From Croceibacter atlanticus HTCC2559 (GTDB lineage Bacteria; Bacteroidota; Bacteroidia; Flavobacteriales; Flavobacteriaceae): a stretch of 64,000 nucleotides of DNA. Of the stretch, positions 51,807 to 60,766 are shown piece by piece; the first letter of the stretch is position 1; each line of letters opens with the position of its first letter. Both the position numbers and the translations under genes were made by a program. The notes below the pieces were generated by a model, which worked only from the letters and a program-made list of their open reading frames with translations, did not search any database and was not told the DNA's origin. The stretch is from the NCBI RefSeq assembly GCF_000196315.1, contig NC_014230.1, positions 1,632,001 to 1,696,000 on the forward strand. Direction: 5' to 3'.

Positions 51807-53222
51807 GCCTAAATAGGTAAGAGCGCCGTTTAATACAAGTATAAAAAAGTTAAACTCAAACCCAAACCATTTTAAGCTATTTATACTTATAACATAACCT
51901 AAAATTGGGGTAGCCAACGCCACAAGTGGTACGAGTTTATCTTTTACTTTCCATTTGCTAAACAAGCCAAATGCATATAGGCCTAACAATGGGCCATAGG
52001 TATAGCCTGCAAAAGTGAACAGTTTTGCAATAACAGTAGCATCTGCAATAACATACTTAAAAAGTATAATAGTAATTATGAGCACTAAAGACATAATTAC
52101 GTGTATGGTTTTTCTTACCACAACTTGTTTTTTCTCACTATATCGCTTTTCAATATCTAGTATGTCTATACTAAAAGATGTGGTTAAAGAAGTTAGAGCA
52201 CTATCTGCACTGGAGTATGCAGCTGCAATTAATCCTAGAATAAATACTATTGCTACACCAATACCAAAATAGCCTTGTGTAGCAAGCTCAGGAAATAATT
52301 GGTCCTTATGAGCATCTACACCGTTTTGTTGAGCATATACAGTTAATAATAAGCCAAGTGCTAAAAACACAAAGTTTACAATGGTTAACACAATTGTAAA
52401 CCAAAACATATTTTTTTGAGCATCTTTCAAGTTCCTGCAAGTAAGATTTTTTTGCATCATATCTTGGTCTAAACCAGTCATCACGATAGATATAAAAGCA
52501 CCGCTAATAAATTGTTTCCAGAAGAAATCCCCAGATTTCCAATCTTCAAAAAAGAACATTTTAGAAAGGTTGCTATCCGCTAAATAGCTAAAGAAATTTC
52601 CAGAATTAATCCCTAAGTCTTCAGAAACATATACAATCGTAACACCTACAGCAATAAGCATAAATAAAGTTTGTAAGGTGTCTGTCCAAACAATAGTTTT
52701 AATTCCGCTCTTAAACGTATAAAGCCAGATAAGTAAAATGGTTATAGTAACAGTAGCCCAGAATGGAACGTTAAGCCCATCAAAAATTAAATTTTGTAAA
52801 ACTACAGCTACAAGGTATAGTCTAAAGCTGGCGCCAACTATTCTAGATAAGATAAAAAATGAAGCGCCGGTTTTGTATGAATACCTACCAAAGCGACCAT
52901 CTAAATAGGTGTAAATGGAGGTTAAATTAAGCTTGTAGTAAAGAGGTAATAAAACTAAACCTATTACTGCATAACCAACAGTATAACCTAATACAACTTG
53001 AAAGTAACTAAATTGGCTAGCTTCAACCCAACCAGGAACAGAAATAAAAGTAACACCAGAAAGTGATGCGCCAATCATTCCAAAAGCAACTAGGTACCAA
53101 GGAGATTGCCTGTTAGCTTTAAAAAACTCAGCATTTGTGCCACCTTTGTTTGTAAGAAATGAGATAAGCATTAAAACTCCAAAGTAACCTGCAATGAGGA
53201 AAAGAATATGTAGCGGTTGCAT
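51786..53222 (-). CDS. Sodium:solute symporter (SSS family)
   Basis: A 478-residue inner-membrane transporter with about 13 hydrophobic segments. The SSS pattern is visible in GMIGASLSGVTFISVPGWV, ISGAFISIVMTGLDQDMMQKNLTCRNLKDA and LIAAAYSSADSALTSLTTSFSIDIL. The last carries the sodium-coordinating Ser pair. The substrate may be a sugar, amino acid or organic acid and cannot be fixed from sequence. Its 3' end overlaps the CoA-binding gene. Confidence 0.9.
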   Translation of the reverse strand: MQPLHILFLIAGYFGVLMLISFLTNKGGTNAEFFKANRQSPWYLVAFGMIGASLSGVTFISVPGWVEASQFSYFQVVLGYTVGYAVIGLVLLPLYYKLNLTSIYTYLDGRFGRYSYKTGASFFILSRIVGASFRLYLVAVVLQNLIFDGLNVPFWATVTITILLIWLYTFKSGIKTIVWTDTLQTLFMLIAVGVTIVYVSEDLGINSGNFFSYLADSNLSKMFFFEDWKSGDFFWKQFISGAFISIVMTGLDQDMMQKNLTCRNLKDAQKNMFWFTIVLTIVNFVFLALGLLLTVYAQQNGVDAHKDQLFPELATQGYFGIGVAIVFILGLIAAAYSSADSALTSLTTSFSIDILDIEKRYSEKKQVVVRKTIHVIMSLVLIITIILFKYVIADATVIAKLFTFAGYTYGPLLGLYAFGLFSKWKVKDKLVPLVALATPILGYVISINSLKWFGFEFNFFILVLNGALTYLGLVLIRR

Positions 53223-53303
53223 AGTTTAATAATTATGGCACGAATATAATGTAAATATTATCGTATTGTCTATTTAGCGTGATCTCAAATCTCGTGAAAT
53301 ACT

Positions 53304-53311
53304 TACTTTTG
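53304..53311 (+). promoter_or_regulatory. Promoter -7 element of recR
   Basis: TACTTTTG is a perfect TAnnTTTG. It ends only 4 nt before the recR ATG (53316), so the mRNA is probably leaderless. A -33 element is not evident. Confidence 0.45.
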
Positions 53312-53315
53312 CAAT

Positions 53316-53933
53316 ATGGATTTTTCTTCAAAATATTTAGAACAAGCAGTTCAGGAAGTCTCTCAATTACCAGGAATTGGAAAGCGTACAGCGTTGCGTT
53401 TGGTACTTCATTTATTAAAACAGCCAGAAGACCAAACGGTAAGTTTGGCTAAGGCTTTGGTAGATGTTAAGACACAAATAAATTTCTGCACTAACTGTCA
53501 TAATATAAGTGATCATAAGCTTTGTGAGATTTGTGCAAATCCTAAAAGAGAATCACAATATGTTTGTGTTGTTGAAGATATAAGAGACGTAATGGCAATT
53601 GAGAATACAAGCCAATATCGTGGTCACTATCACGTCTTAGGTGGAAAAATAAGTCCTATGGATGGTGTGGGTCCAAACCAATTAAATATTTCTACCTTGG
53701 TAGACAAGGCTAAAGCAGGAAAAGTAGATGAAATTATATTTGCTTTAAGCAGTACGTTGGAAGGAGACACTACTAACTTTTATATTTTTAAACAATTAGA
53801 AGGAACAGGTATAAAAACCTCTACCATTGCAAGAGGGATTTCTGTAGGAGATGAGTTGGAGTATGCAGATGAGATCACCTTAGGTAGAAGTATCCTAAAT
53901 AGAATTCCTTTTGAAGCTTCTTTAAAATCTTAA
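53316..53933 (+). CDS. recR: Recombination mediator RecR
   Basis: Works with RecF/RecO to load RecA at gaps. The 205-residue protein has the helix-hairpin-helix ([17 protein letters not shown], 18-34), a four-cysteine zinc finger ([16 protein letters not shown], about 56-71), a Toprim domain ([16 protein letters not shown]) and a C-terminal [19 protein letters not shown]. All are intact and the length is normal. The next gene starts at the base after its stop. Confidence 0.96.
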   Translation: MDFSSKYLEQAVQEVSQLPGIGKRTALRLVLHLLKQPEDQTVSLAKALVDVKTQINFCTNCHNISDHKLCEICANPKRESQYVCVVEDIRDVMAIENTSQYRGHYHVLGGKISPMDGVGPNQLNISTLVDKAKAGKVDEIIFALSSTLEGDTTNFYIFKQLEGTGIKTSTIARGISVGDELEYADEITLGRSILNRIPFEASLKS

Positions 53934-55073
53934 ATGGTACAACTCTCTGTAATCATACTTAATTACAATGTCAAGCATTTTTTAAAGCTTTGCCTACAAA
54001 GTGTGGTGCAGGCTAAAGAAAATATACAAGCCGAAATTATTGTTGCAGACAACGCATCTAAAGATGGAAGTATGGAAATGGTTGCTCAGGATTTTCCAAA
54101 TGTTATAAGACTCGAAAATAAAGAAAACTTAGGGTTTAGTAAAGCTAATAATCTAGCTGTAAAAAAAGCTAAAGGTAAATACATCTGTATCTTAAATCCA
54201 GATACTGTAGTGCCTGAGCAAATCTTCTCAAATTTATTGAAGTTCGTTAAAACAGTTCAAGATTTTGGAGCGGTAGGAGTAAAGTTAATCGATGGTAAAG
54301 GGCAATTTTTACCAGAAAGCAAACGGCAAATACCTACTCCTAAAGTGGCCTTTCAAAAAATGGTAGGCAACGCCACTAACTATTATGCAAGTAATTTAGA
54401 ATCTAATGATATTGGTTGTGTAGATGTTCTTGTAGGCGCATTTATGTTTATGTCCAGACAGCGTTATTTACAAGTTGGAGGTTTTGATGAAGACTACTTT
54501 ATGTATGGTGAAGATATAGACCTTAGCTACAAACTACTTAAGTCTGGTTATAAAAACTACTATTACGGAAAAGATTCAGTAATTCATTTTAAAGGAGAAA
54601 GTACTACTAAAGATGAAGTGTATAGAGCACGTTTTTATGGTGCAATGCAACTTTTTTATAAAAAACATTTTAGCAATAGTAAGTTTACTAATCTAATTGT
54701 AAAAGCTGCACTCAAAGTAGTTAAGAAGGCAAATAAGGCTCAAGGTTTAGATACAGATAAGGAAATATCTTCAAATTTATTTATCTATATCGGTAATTCT
54801 TCAGACTGTGTTGCCATCTTGTCTAAACTAAAAAATAAGCAAGTACAACATCTTTCTTTAAAAGAGCTACAGAAGCTAACTTTAAAAAATTCACAGCTGT
54901 TTTTAGACTCTCAATTTTTTAATTTCAAAGAAATTATTAGTCTTCTAGAGCAGTATGGGCACCATAATAATACATTTAGGATAAAGTTGAAATCTTCTAA
55001 TGTGTTGATTGGTAGTGATACTAGCACAGGAAAAGGTGAGGTTTTGGTTTTAGAACTAGATAAAATTCAATAA
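53934..55073 (+). CDS. Glycosyltransferase family 2 with C-terminal extension
   Basis: A 379-residue GT-A fold enzyme of the rhamnosyltransferase-like type: VIILNYNVKHFLKLCLQSV at the N-terminus, NPDTVVP as the DxD-like motif, and the acceptor-site segment GEDIDLSYKLLKSGYKNYY. After about residue 255 there is a further ~110-residue region (IFYIGNSSDCVAILSKLKNKQVQ..., ending VLIGSDTSTGKGEVLVLELD) that I do not recognise; it has a Rossmann-like look. It follows recR with no gap, so it is cotranscribed. Confidence 0.87.
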   Translation: MVQLSVIILNYNVKHFLKLCLQSVVQAKENIQAEIIVADNASKDGSMEMVAQDFPNVIRLENKENLGFSKANNLAVKKAKGKYICILNPDTVVPEQIFSNLLKFVKTVQDFGAVGVKLIDGKGQFLPESKRQIPTPKVAFQKMVGNATNYYASNLESNDIGCVDVLVGAFMFMSRQRYLQVGGFDEDYFMYGEDIDLSYKLLKSGYKNYYYGKDSVIHFKGESTTKDEVYRARFYGAMQLFYKKHFSNSKFTNLIVKAALKVVKKANKAQGLDTDKEISSNLFIYIGNSSDCVAILSKLKNKQVQHLSLKELQKLTLKNSQLFLDSQFFNFKEIISLLEQYGHHNNTFRIKLKSSNVLIGSDTSTGKGEVLVLELDKIQ

Positions 55074-55138
55074 AAGAAATAATCTCAGTTTAAAGCAATT
55101 CTAACATCATTTTAATACAATAACGTTGTAATTTTAAG

Positions 55139-55146
55139 TAATTTTG
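55139..55146 (+). promoter_or_regulatory. Promoter -7 element of the E2 gene
   Basis: TAATTTTG matches TAnnTTTG exactly, 37 nt before the ATG at 55184. No clear -33 partner. Confidence 0.45.
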
Positions 55147-55183
55147 CAATCGCAATTATTAATTAACCTATTGCATTACGAAT

Positions 55184-56506
55184 ATGGCAAAGTTTGAACT
55201 AAAGCTCCCGCAAATGGGTGAGAGTGTTGCAGAAGCAACCTTAACTAACTGGCTTAAAGAAGTTGGTGATACTATAGAGGCTGATGAGGCTGTCTTAGAA
55301 ATCGCAACAGATAAAGTTGACAGCGAAGTACCAAGTGAGGTAGATGGTGTTTTGGTTGAAAAGCTTTTTGAAGCAGATGACGTTGTGCAAGTAGGACAGA
55401 CTATCGCAATAATTGAAACTGAAGGTGGAGATGCTCCTGCTGAAACAACTTCATCAGAAACGCCGGCTAAAGAAGAGTCGTCTAAAAAAGCTGTTGAAGC
55501 TGTATCACAATCTGTAACTTCTGCAAAAGAAGCAACAACTACAGATTTTTCAGAATCTGATAAATTTTATTCTCCACTTGTTAAGAATATAGCAAAAGAA
55601 GAAGGTGTATCATTATCTGAGCTAGATGCAATATCTGGTACAGGTAAAGATGAACGTGTTACTAAAAATGACATTTTAAAATACATTGAAGATAAAAAAG
55701 CAGGTAAGACTGCTGCTCCTAAACCACAAATGCAACCTGTAGAAACATCTAAGACAGCTGCTCCAAAACCTCCTAAAGCTCCTGTAAGTGTAAATGGTGG
55801 CGATGAGATTATTGAAATGTCTCGTATGGGTAAACTAATTGCTCATCATATGGTAGACAGTGTGCAAACATCTGCGCACGTACAGTCTTTCATAGAGGTA
55901 GATGTTACAAACATCTGGAACTGGAGAAACAAAATTAAAAATGAATACCAAAAACGAGAAGGTGAAAAACTAACGTTTACACCAATCTTTATGGAAGCTG
56001 TAGCTAAGACTATAAAAGACTTCCCAATGATTAATATCTCTGTAGATGGTGATAAAATTATAAAGCGTAAAGCTATTAACCTTGGTATGGCAGCTGCATT
56101 ACCAGATGGTAACCTAATTGTGCCAGTTATAAAAAATGCAGACCAGCTAAACTTGGTAGGTATGTCTAAATCTGTTAATGATTTGGCTAACCGTGCACGT
56201 ATTGGAAAATTAAAACCAGACGATACACAAGGTGGTACATACACAGTAACAAATGTTGGTACATTTGGTAGTGTGTTTGGTACTCCTGTAATAAACCAAC
56301 CTCAAGTTGCAATTTTAGCGCTAGGTGCTATTAGAAAAGTACCAGCTGTAATTGAAACTCCAGATGGTGACTTTATAGGAATACGTTATAAAATGTTCTT
56401 GTCGCACTCTTATGATCATCGCGTTGTAAATGGTGCATTAGGAGGACAATTTGTTCAACGTGTTAAAGATTATTTAGAAGCGTTTGATGTGAATAGAGAA
56501 ATCTAA
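55184..56506 (+). CDS. 2-oxo acid dehydrogenase E2 (dihydrolipoamide acyltransferase)
   Basis: The E2 core of a 2-oxo acid dehydrogenase complex. Domain order in 440 residues: lipoyl domain (about 1-76, lipoyl-lysine K44 in IATDKVDSEVPS), a linker, the E1/E3-binding domain (about 130-168, YSPLVKNIAKEEGVSLSELDAI), an Ala/Pro linker, and the catalytic domain (about 205-440) ending in SHSYDHRVVNGALGG with the active-site His. No E1 or E3 gene adjoins it. Branched-chain 2-oxo acid dehydrogenase is a likelier home than pyruvate because of the single lipoyl domain, but this is inference. Confidence 0.9.
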   Translation: MAKFELKLPQMGESVAEATLTNWLKEVGDTIEADEAVLEIATDKVDSEVPSEVDGVLVEKLFEADDVVQVGQTIAIIETEGGDAPAETTSSETPAKEESSKKAVEAVSQSVTSAKEATTTDFSESDKFYSPLVKNIAKEEGVSLSELDAISGTGKDERVTKNDILKYIEDKKAGKTAAPKPQMQPVETSKTAAPKPPKAPVSVNGGDEIIEMSRMGKLIAHHMVDSVQTSAHVQSFIEVDVTNIWNWRNKIKNEYQKREGEKLTFTPIFMEAVAKTIKDFPMINISVDGDKIIKRKAINLGMAAALPDGNLIVPVIKNADQLNLVGMSKSVNDLANRARIGKLKPDDTQGGTYTVTNVGTFGSVFGTPVINQPQVAILALGAIRKVPAVIETPDGDFIGIRYKMFLSHSYDHRVVNGALGGQFVQRVKDYLEAFDVNREI

Positions 56507-56527
56507 TTTTCAACAACCTAATTATAC

Positions 56528-56559
56528 AAAGCCATCAATTAATATTGATGGCTTTTTTT
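56528..56559 (+). terminator. Intrinsic terminator after the E2 gene
   Basis: AAAGCCATCAAT (56528-56539) pairs with ATTGATGGCTTT (56544-56555), 12 bp, followed by T. Confidence 0.92.
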
Positions 56560-56613
56560 ATTCCAATAATTGCTTTGCCAAAACCTAATTACATCTTGTA
56601 ACGTAAATTAAGT

Positions 56614-57576
56614 ATGACAAATAAATGCTTAATAATACTTGTAGTATTGTTTATTTCTAACTCACTTTTCAGTCAGAAAATAGATAACCTTTCTTCATTT
56701 AGAGATGTTGAAAATGATCATTATTTCAGATTTAATTATGATAACGATTTCTTTTCTTCTTCAGATAAAAATTACACACAAGGATATAGCTTCGAGTTAG
56801 TATTGCCAGTATTAGAGAAGAACCCTATTAATATTCTCTTCTTAAAGCCTAAAAATTACCAGTCTAAATTTGGATTAGCAATTGAACATATTGGCTTTAC
56901 TCCAGATGATTATGGTAGTGAGGAAATTCAATTTGGAGATCGGCCATTTGCTGCTGCAATCTATTTAAAGAGCTTTGTTATTAATACCAACACATTATCT
57001 AAACGCAGATTAACCTCTTCATTTAATGTAGGAATAATTGGGCCAGGTGCATTTGGTAAAGAAATGCAGGTTGAAATTCATAAAGCAACTGGAAATGAAA
57101 TTCCTTTAGGCTGGAAACATCAAATAAAGAATGACATCGTTTTAAATTATGAAGTAGGGTTAGAGCAGCAGCTTTATAAATACAGACAGTATTTTTCTAT
57201 ACAGGCACAATCTAATGCTAAACTAGGAACGTTGTTTACTAACGCATCTTTAGGTTTTAATGGCAGCTTAGGGATAATTAATTCTGCATTTTCTTCGGAA
57301 GCTAAAAAAGATAAATTTCAACTTTATTTTTATTCTCAAATTTTTGGTAGTGTAGTAGGGTATGATGCTACTTTACAAGGTGGATTAATTACAACTGATA
57401 GTCCATACACAATAGCTACTAATGATATCAAACGTTTTACAGGACAATATACATATGGTTTTGTTTTACAGACTAAAGGGTTTTATGCTGAATATACGCG
57501 CACATTAATAACAAGAGAATTTAGTAGAGGTGACCCAGCAAAATGGGGTGGATTTAAATTAGGCTTCACCTTTTAA
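56614..57576 (+). CDS. Outer-membrane LpxR-like lipid A deacylase
   Basis: A 320-residue beta-barrel protein with a signal peptide (MTNKCLIILVVLFISNSLFSQ). The LpxR (DUF2219) motif is recognisable in FNYDNDFFSSSDKNYTQGYS and FGDRPFAAAIY, corresponding to the calcium/catalytic region of Salmonella LpxR, which removes the 3'-acyloxyacyl group of lipid A. The rest alternates polar and hydrophobic residues as expected of a barrel and ends in an aromatic (TF). Actual activity is not proven. Its 3' end lies inside a hairpin. Confidence 0.82.
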   Translation: MTNKCLIILVVLFISNSLFSQKIDNLSSFRDVENDHYFRFNYDNDFFSSSDKNYTQGYSFELVLPVLEKNPINILFLKPKNYQSKFGLAIEHIGFTPDDYGSEEIQFGDRPFAAAIYLKSFVINTNTLSKRRLTSSFNVGIIGPGAFGKEMQVEIHKATGNEIPLGWKHQIKNDIVLNYEVGLEQQLYKYRQYFSIQAQSNAKLGTLFTNASLGFNGSLGIINSAFSSEAKKDKFQLYFYSQIFGSVVGYDATLQGGLITTDSPYTIATNDIKRFTGQYTYGFVLQTKGFYAEYTRTLITREFSRGDPAKWGGFKLGFTF

Positions 57577-57585
57577 ATCCACCCC
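57545..57585. terminator. Perfect 14-bp hairpin spanning the LpxR stop codon
   Basis: GGGGTGGATTTAAA (57545-57558, in the last codons of the gene) pairs with TTTAAATCCACCCC (57572-57585), loop 13 nt. There is no T-run after it on the plus strand and only a weak one on the minus strand. It lies between two convergent genes and may be a bidirectional terminator or an mRNA 3'-end stabiliser. Confidence 0.6.
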
Positions 57586-57610
57586 AAAGAGGCAATGCTA
57601 AATCTTTTAT

Positions 57611-59440
57611 TTATTGCTTAAATGCATTCTCTAGAGCATCTTTACCACCAACAACTGGCAGGTTAAGAGAGGTTTTATCTAAATCAATAGTAAGTGCTGT
57701 TCCTGGTTTTGGGTGGAGCGTAAATTCTTTGTCGCTTGAAAAAATCATTAAACCAATTTGTTGTCCTTCAGGAATTATTTGATCATCTGGCTGTAATGAA
57801 AATGTTACATCATAAAACTCACCTTTTTTAAGTGCTTCGCCTTTACTTATTGACTTGTAATTTTGAGGGTCTGCCCAACCACGAGTAATAATATTGTCTG
57901 TTATTTTTGCTTTCTTGTCTTCATTCCAAGGTAAAGATACCAACCATACAGAAAGATTTGCTGCTGGTGTGTTACTAGATAACGATACTGTAATATCAGA
58001 AACACCAGATATATGTAAATCTTTAGTTAATGTTGGAGTAACATAAAGTAACCTGTGCTTACTTTCTTTTGCAGTTGCTAATTCTGCTCCAGCAATTGAT
58101 GCATCATCTTGTAGAGTTTCTGTGCCTTTGTTATCTAACTTTGTGGTACTTAAAGTTCCGGCTTTAGGCGCACCTGTGTTTATATAAAGTGTAACTGGTT
58201 TTGCTTCTGGATTTGGGTAATCTTCATAAGATGTAGGGTTATCTCTTTTATCATTCTCTCTAACTATCCAAGCCTTAGCATTATCTTCTACATTGTTCTC
58301 AATCCCATGCAGATAGCGAGTAAACCATTTGTTCATCATAGAAAATGGAGGTGGACCACCATGACCATTTTGATGATAAAATATTTGTGATGGTATGCCT
58401 TGTTCTTTTGCTTGCTTGTAAATTCTGTAGCTATGTTCTGGCATAACATTCCAATCATTAAAACCGTGAGACATTAATAATGCTGCCTTCATAGGTTTCA
58501 TATCATTTAGGTAATCTCTGCTTGCCCAGAACTCATTATAGTCGCCAGTTTCTCTATCCATATTGGCAGCTAAAATTTCATCTCTCATCGTTTTGTTATT
58601 ATATGGTCTTTTAGCTTCATCTCCACTATGAATAAAATCATATAAAACATCTATATCTTCTCCTAAATAGCCACCAGGAGAACGTACTAAACCATTTGAT
58701 CTGTAATAATGATAGTAAGATGTGTTTGGTGCAATAGGAATAATTGCTTCTAATCCTTCAACTCCTGTTGTGGCAGCGGCTAAAGGTATGGTGCCATTAT
58801 AAGATGTACCTGTCATACCAACTTTTCCTGTGGACCACGTTGCTTTTACTTCTTCATTACTGTCTATTTCTGTATACCCTTTTGCACGACCATTTAGCCA
58901 ATCTATTACTGCTTTTGGTGCTAAAGACTCATTGTCACCACCTAAGCTAGGAGAACCTTGAGATAAGCCTGTACCAGGAGAAGAAGAGTGTACAACTATA
59001 TAACCTCTAGGTACCCAAGTATTAATATGAGATTTCGAAATCACGGGTCTTTTACCACGGCGTGTAACTTCTGGATGTACACGTTCTTTTGGTGTATCGC
59101 CTAATTCTACTTCAACACTATGAAATAAACCATCTGTGTCTGGTGCTACACCTGCAAAATAAGGGCTAGACACATATATAACAGGAAGTTTTAAGCCTTC
59201 GGTTTCTGTTTGCTTAGGTCTGGTAACAGAGACGTGCATGCGATCTGGTTTATCATCACCATCGGTATTAAACTCAGTTTCTACCCAAAGGTCGTGTGTT
59301 ATCCATTCTGAAGGGTTGCTAAATGCTTTAACGGGTTGTGCTTCTCCGTTTTCAAAAATAGGAGTTGCTTTATCTTGTGCTTGTATACAACCTAGAGTTG
59401 TTACAAAAGCTACAATTAGCGATAGTAGGTTAAGTTTCAT
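57611..59440 (-). CDS. Xaa-Pro dipeptidyl-peptidase-like protein (S15 / CocE)
   Basis: A 609-residue secreted serine hydrolase with a signal peptide (MKLNLLSLIVAFVTTLGCIQAQDK; TLGC could be a lipobox). The nucleophile is Ser213 in GMTGTSYNGT; the acid is in SHGFNDWNV and the histidine in YHQNGHGG. The C-terminal ~210 residues form the jelly-roll domain of X-Pro dipeptidyl-peptidase/CocE enzymes. It would cut Xaa-Pro dipeptides or hydrolyse an acyl ester; the choice is not clear from sequence. It would complement the nearby M1 and M4 peptidases in protein use. Confidence 0.9.
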   Translation of the reverse strand: MKLNLLSLIVAFVTTLGCIQAQDKATPIFENGEAQPVKAFSNPSEWITHDLWVETEFNTDGDDKPDRMHVSVTRPKQTETEGLKLPVIYVSSPYFAGVAPDTDGLFHSVEVELGDTPKERVHPEVTRRGKRPVISKSHINTWVPRGYIVVHSSSPGTGLSQGSPSLGGDNESLAPKAVIDWLNGRAKGYTEIDSNEEVKATWSTGKVGMTGTSYNGTIPLAAATTGVEGLEAIIPIAPNTSYYHYYRSNGLVRSPGGYLGEDIDVLYDFIHSGDEAKRPYNNKTMRDEILAANMDRETGDYNEFWASRDYLNDMKPMKAALLMSHGFNDWNVMPEHSYRIYKQAKEQGIPSQIFYHQNGHGGPPPFSMMNKWFTRYLHGIENNVEDNAKAWIVRENDKRDNPTSYEDYPNPEAKPVTLYINTGAPKAGTLSTTKLDNKGTETLQDDASIAGAELATAKESKHRLLYVTPTLTKDLHISGVSDITVSLSSNTPAANLSVWLVSLPWNEDKKAKITDNIITRGWADPQNYKSISKGEALKKGEFYDVTFSLQPDDQIIPEGQQIGLMIFSSDKEFTLHPKPGTALTIDLDKTSLNLPVVGGKDALENAFKQ

Positions 59441-59479
59441 AATTTTTAGTTTATTTTAAATTTATAAAATTTTATATAA

Positions 59480-60694
59480 TTATAGTATTGAATACCCTAA
59501 GACTATAGCAAATGTGTTGTAGTCTGATGAGAAATCATCATCACCTTTTGTAAGACTTCTACTCGTATAATATTTGGCTTCAATAGAATAATCTTTAAAT
59601 TTTAATCCAGCTCCAAGCATAAAATTAGTTCCAGATTCAATATCCTTATCACTAGTGCCTTGATCAAATTGTATAGTAGAATTAATTGCAATGTCAGAAA
59701 TAAATGCAGCACTCAAGAAAGTTGTTGTATTTGAAGATAAAGGAATATGATATTTTATACCTAATGGCAATTCAACAGACTTATAGTCAACAATTGCGCG
59801 AGACTCAGTTTGTACTTGAGGATTTACAAAAATTACAAAATCTTTTTCTGCGTTATAGGATTGGTAAGTTGGTTCAAAAAATATACTCCACGTTTTGGCT
59901 TTCGTTGTATACAGTTCAATTTCAGCACCCAATCTAAATGATGTTTTATTATCAAAATTTACACTTCTAGAATTTCCTATACTATTTTCAAATTCAAATG
60001 AAGAAAAGTTAATTCCTGGTTTTACAGTAACATTAAAATATAACCGCTTATCAGATGTGTTATAAGAAGTATAATCGCTACCAGATTCATTATTAAATTC
60101 TTCAAAAATTTTAAAAAAATCTCTTTGTGTGTAGTCTATGTTTTCAAAACTTGATACTGAACGATTAGAGGTGCTTAGGGAAGTGTAAAGTTGTTGCTTA
60201 AATTGATTATTTTCTTTGATTGAAGAATTTATAGTTGATTTGTACCTCTTGTAAATAAGCTGCTCAATTGGTTGGTTTTCAGTTTTGAAAAAATAACGTA
60301 TAAGGTTTCCCTCTTCATATTTATATAGAGTTGCTTTCCCTTCAACTAAAACCTCTAAGAAAAGAGTTTCTTCAATAAATTTTGGAGTATTATCATAATT
60401 TAATTTCTTAATCTGGTTGCTAGATCTATCTATATCTACAGTTTGTCTCTCATATTTAAAATTATCTAAACTTGAAAACTCTTTTATAGATTTAGTAGTA
60501 ATTTTTATTGGTTTACTTTCTTCAGTTAGTTTGTATTCAAAATTAATAGGAGAGCTAAACCAATCTGAAACCCTAATTAAACATGGTGTTTTATTATCAG
60601 AGTTGTTAATAATATAGCCCTTTTCAAAATCAGATTGGCTATAGCTATTATATCCAATTAGTAATATGAAGTATATAAGTATTTTTTTGTGCAT
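59480..60694 (-). CDS. Outer-membrane beta-barrel protein, flavobacterial family
   Basis: A 404-residue secreted protein (signal peptide MHKKILIYFILLIGYNSYSQ). The N-terminal 200 residues are a strand-rich soluble region (KGYIINNSDNKTPCLIRVSDWFSSPINFEYK), followed by a barrel (about 220-404) with alternating aromatic strands (FEPTYQSYNAEKD, VELPLGIKYHIPL) ending in GYSIL. This architecture is common in flavobacteria and has no assigned function. It is a single gene on the minus strand, between an S15 peptidase and the M1 peptidase. Confidence 0.78.
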   Translation of the reverse strand: MHKKILIYFILLIGYNSYSQSDFEKGYIINNSDNKTPCLIRVSDWFSSPINFEYKLTEESKPIKITTKSIKEFSSLDNFKYERQTVDIDRSSNQIKKLNYDNTPKFIEETLFLEVLVEGKATLYKYEEGNLIRYFFKTENQPIEQLIYKRYKSTINSSIKENNQFKQQLYTSLSTSNRSVSSFENIDYTQRDFFKIFEEFNNESGSDYTSYNTSDKRLYFNVTVKPGINFSSFEFENSIGNSRSVNFDNKTSFRLGAEIELYTTKAKTWSIFFEPTYQSYNAEKDFVIFVNPQVQTESRAIVDYKSVELPLGIKYHIPLSSNTTTFLSAAFISDIAINSTIQFDQGTSDKDIESGTNFMLGAGLKFKDYSIEAKYYTSRSLTKGDDDFSSDYNTFAIVLGYSIL

Positions 60695-60711
60695 AGTATA
60701 TATTTAAAAGT

Positions 60712-60740
60712 AAAAAAGCCGCCATAGGAGTATGGCGGCT
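60712..60740 (-). terminator. Intrinsic terminator of the M1 peptidase gene
   Basis: AGCCGCCATA (60717-60726) pairs with TATGGCGGCT (60731-60740), 10 bp with a GGAG loop. The T-run is on the minus strand (60712-60717), 27 bp past the stop codon. Confidence 0.9.
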
Positions 60741-60766
60741 ATATATATTATTGTAAATAATAAATG

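Noticed and set aside
58744-58950. Leucine-rich plus-strand ORF opposite the S15 peptidase gene.
   Set aside because: Its Leu/His-rich sequence is the antisense of the protease coding region, with no start context or family.
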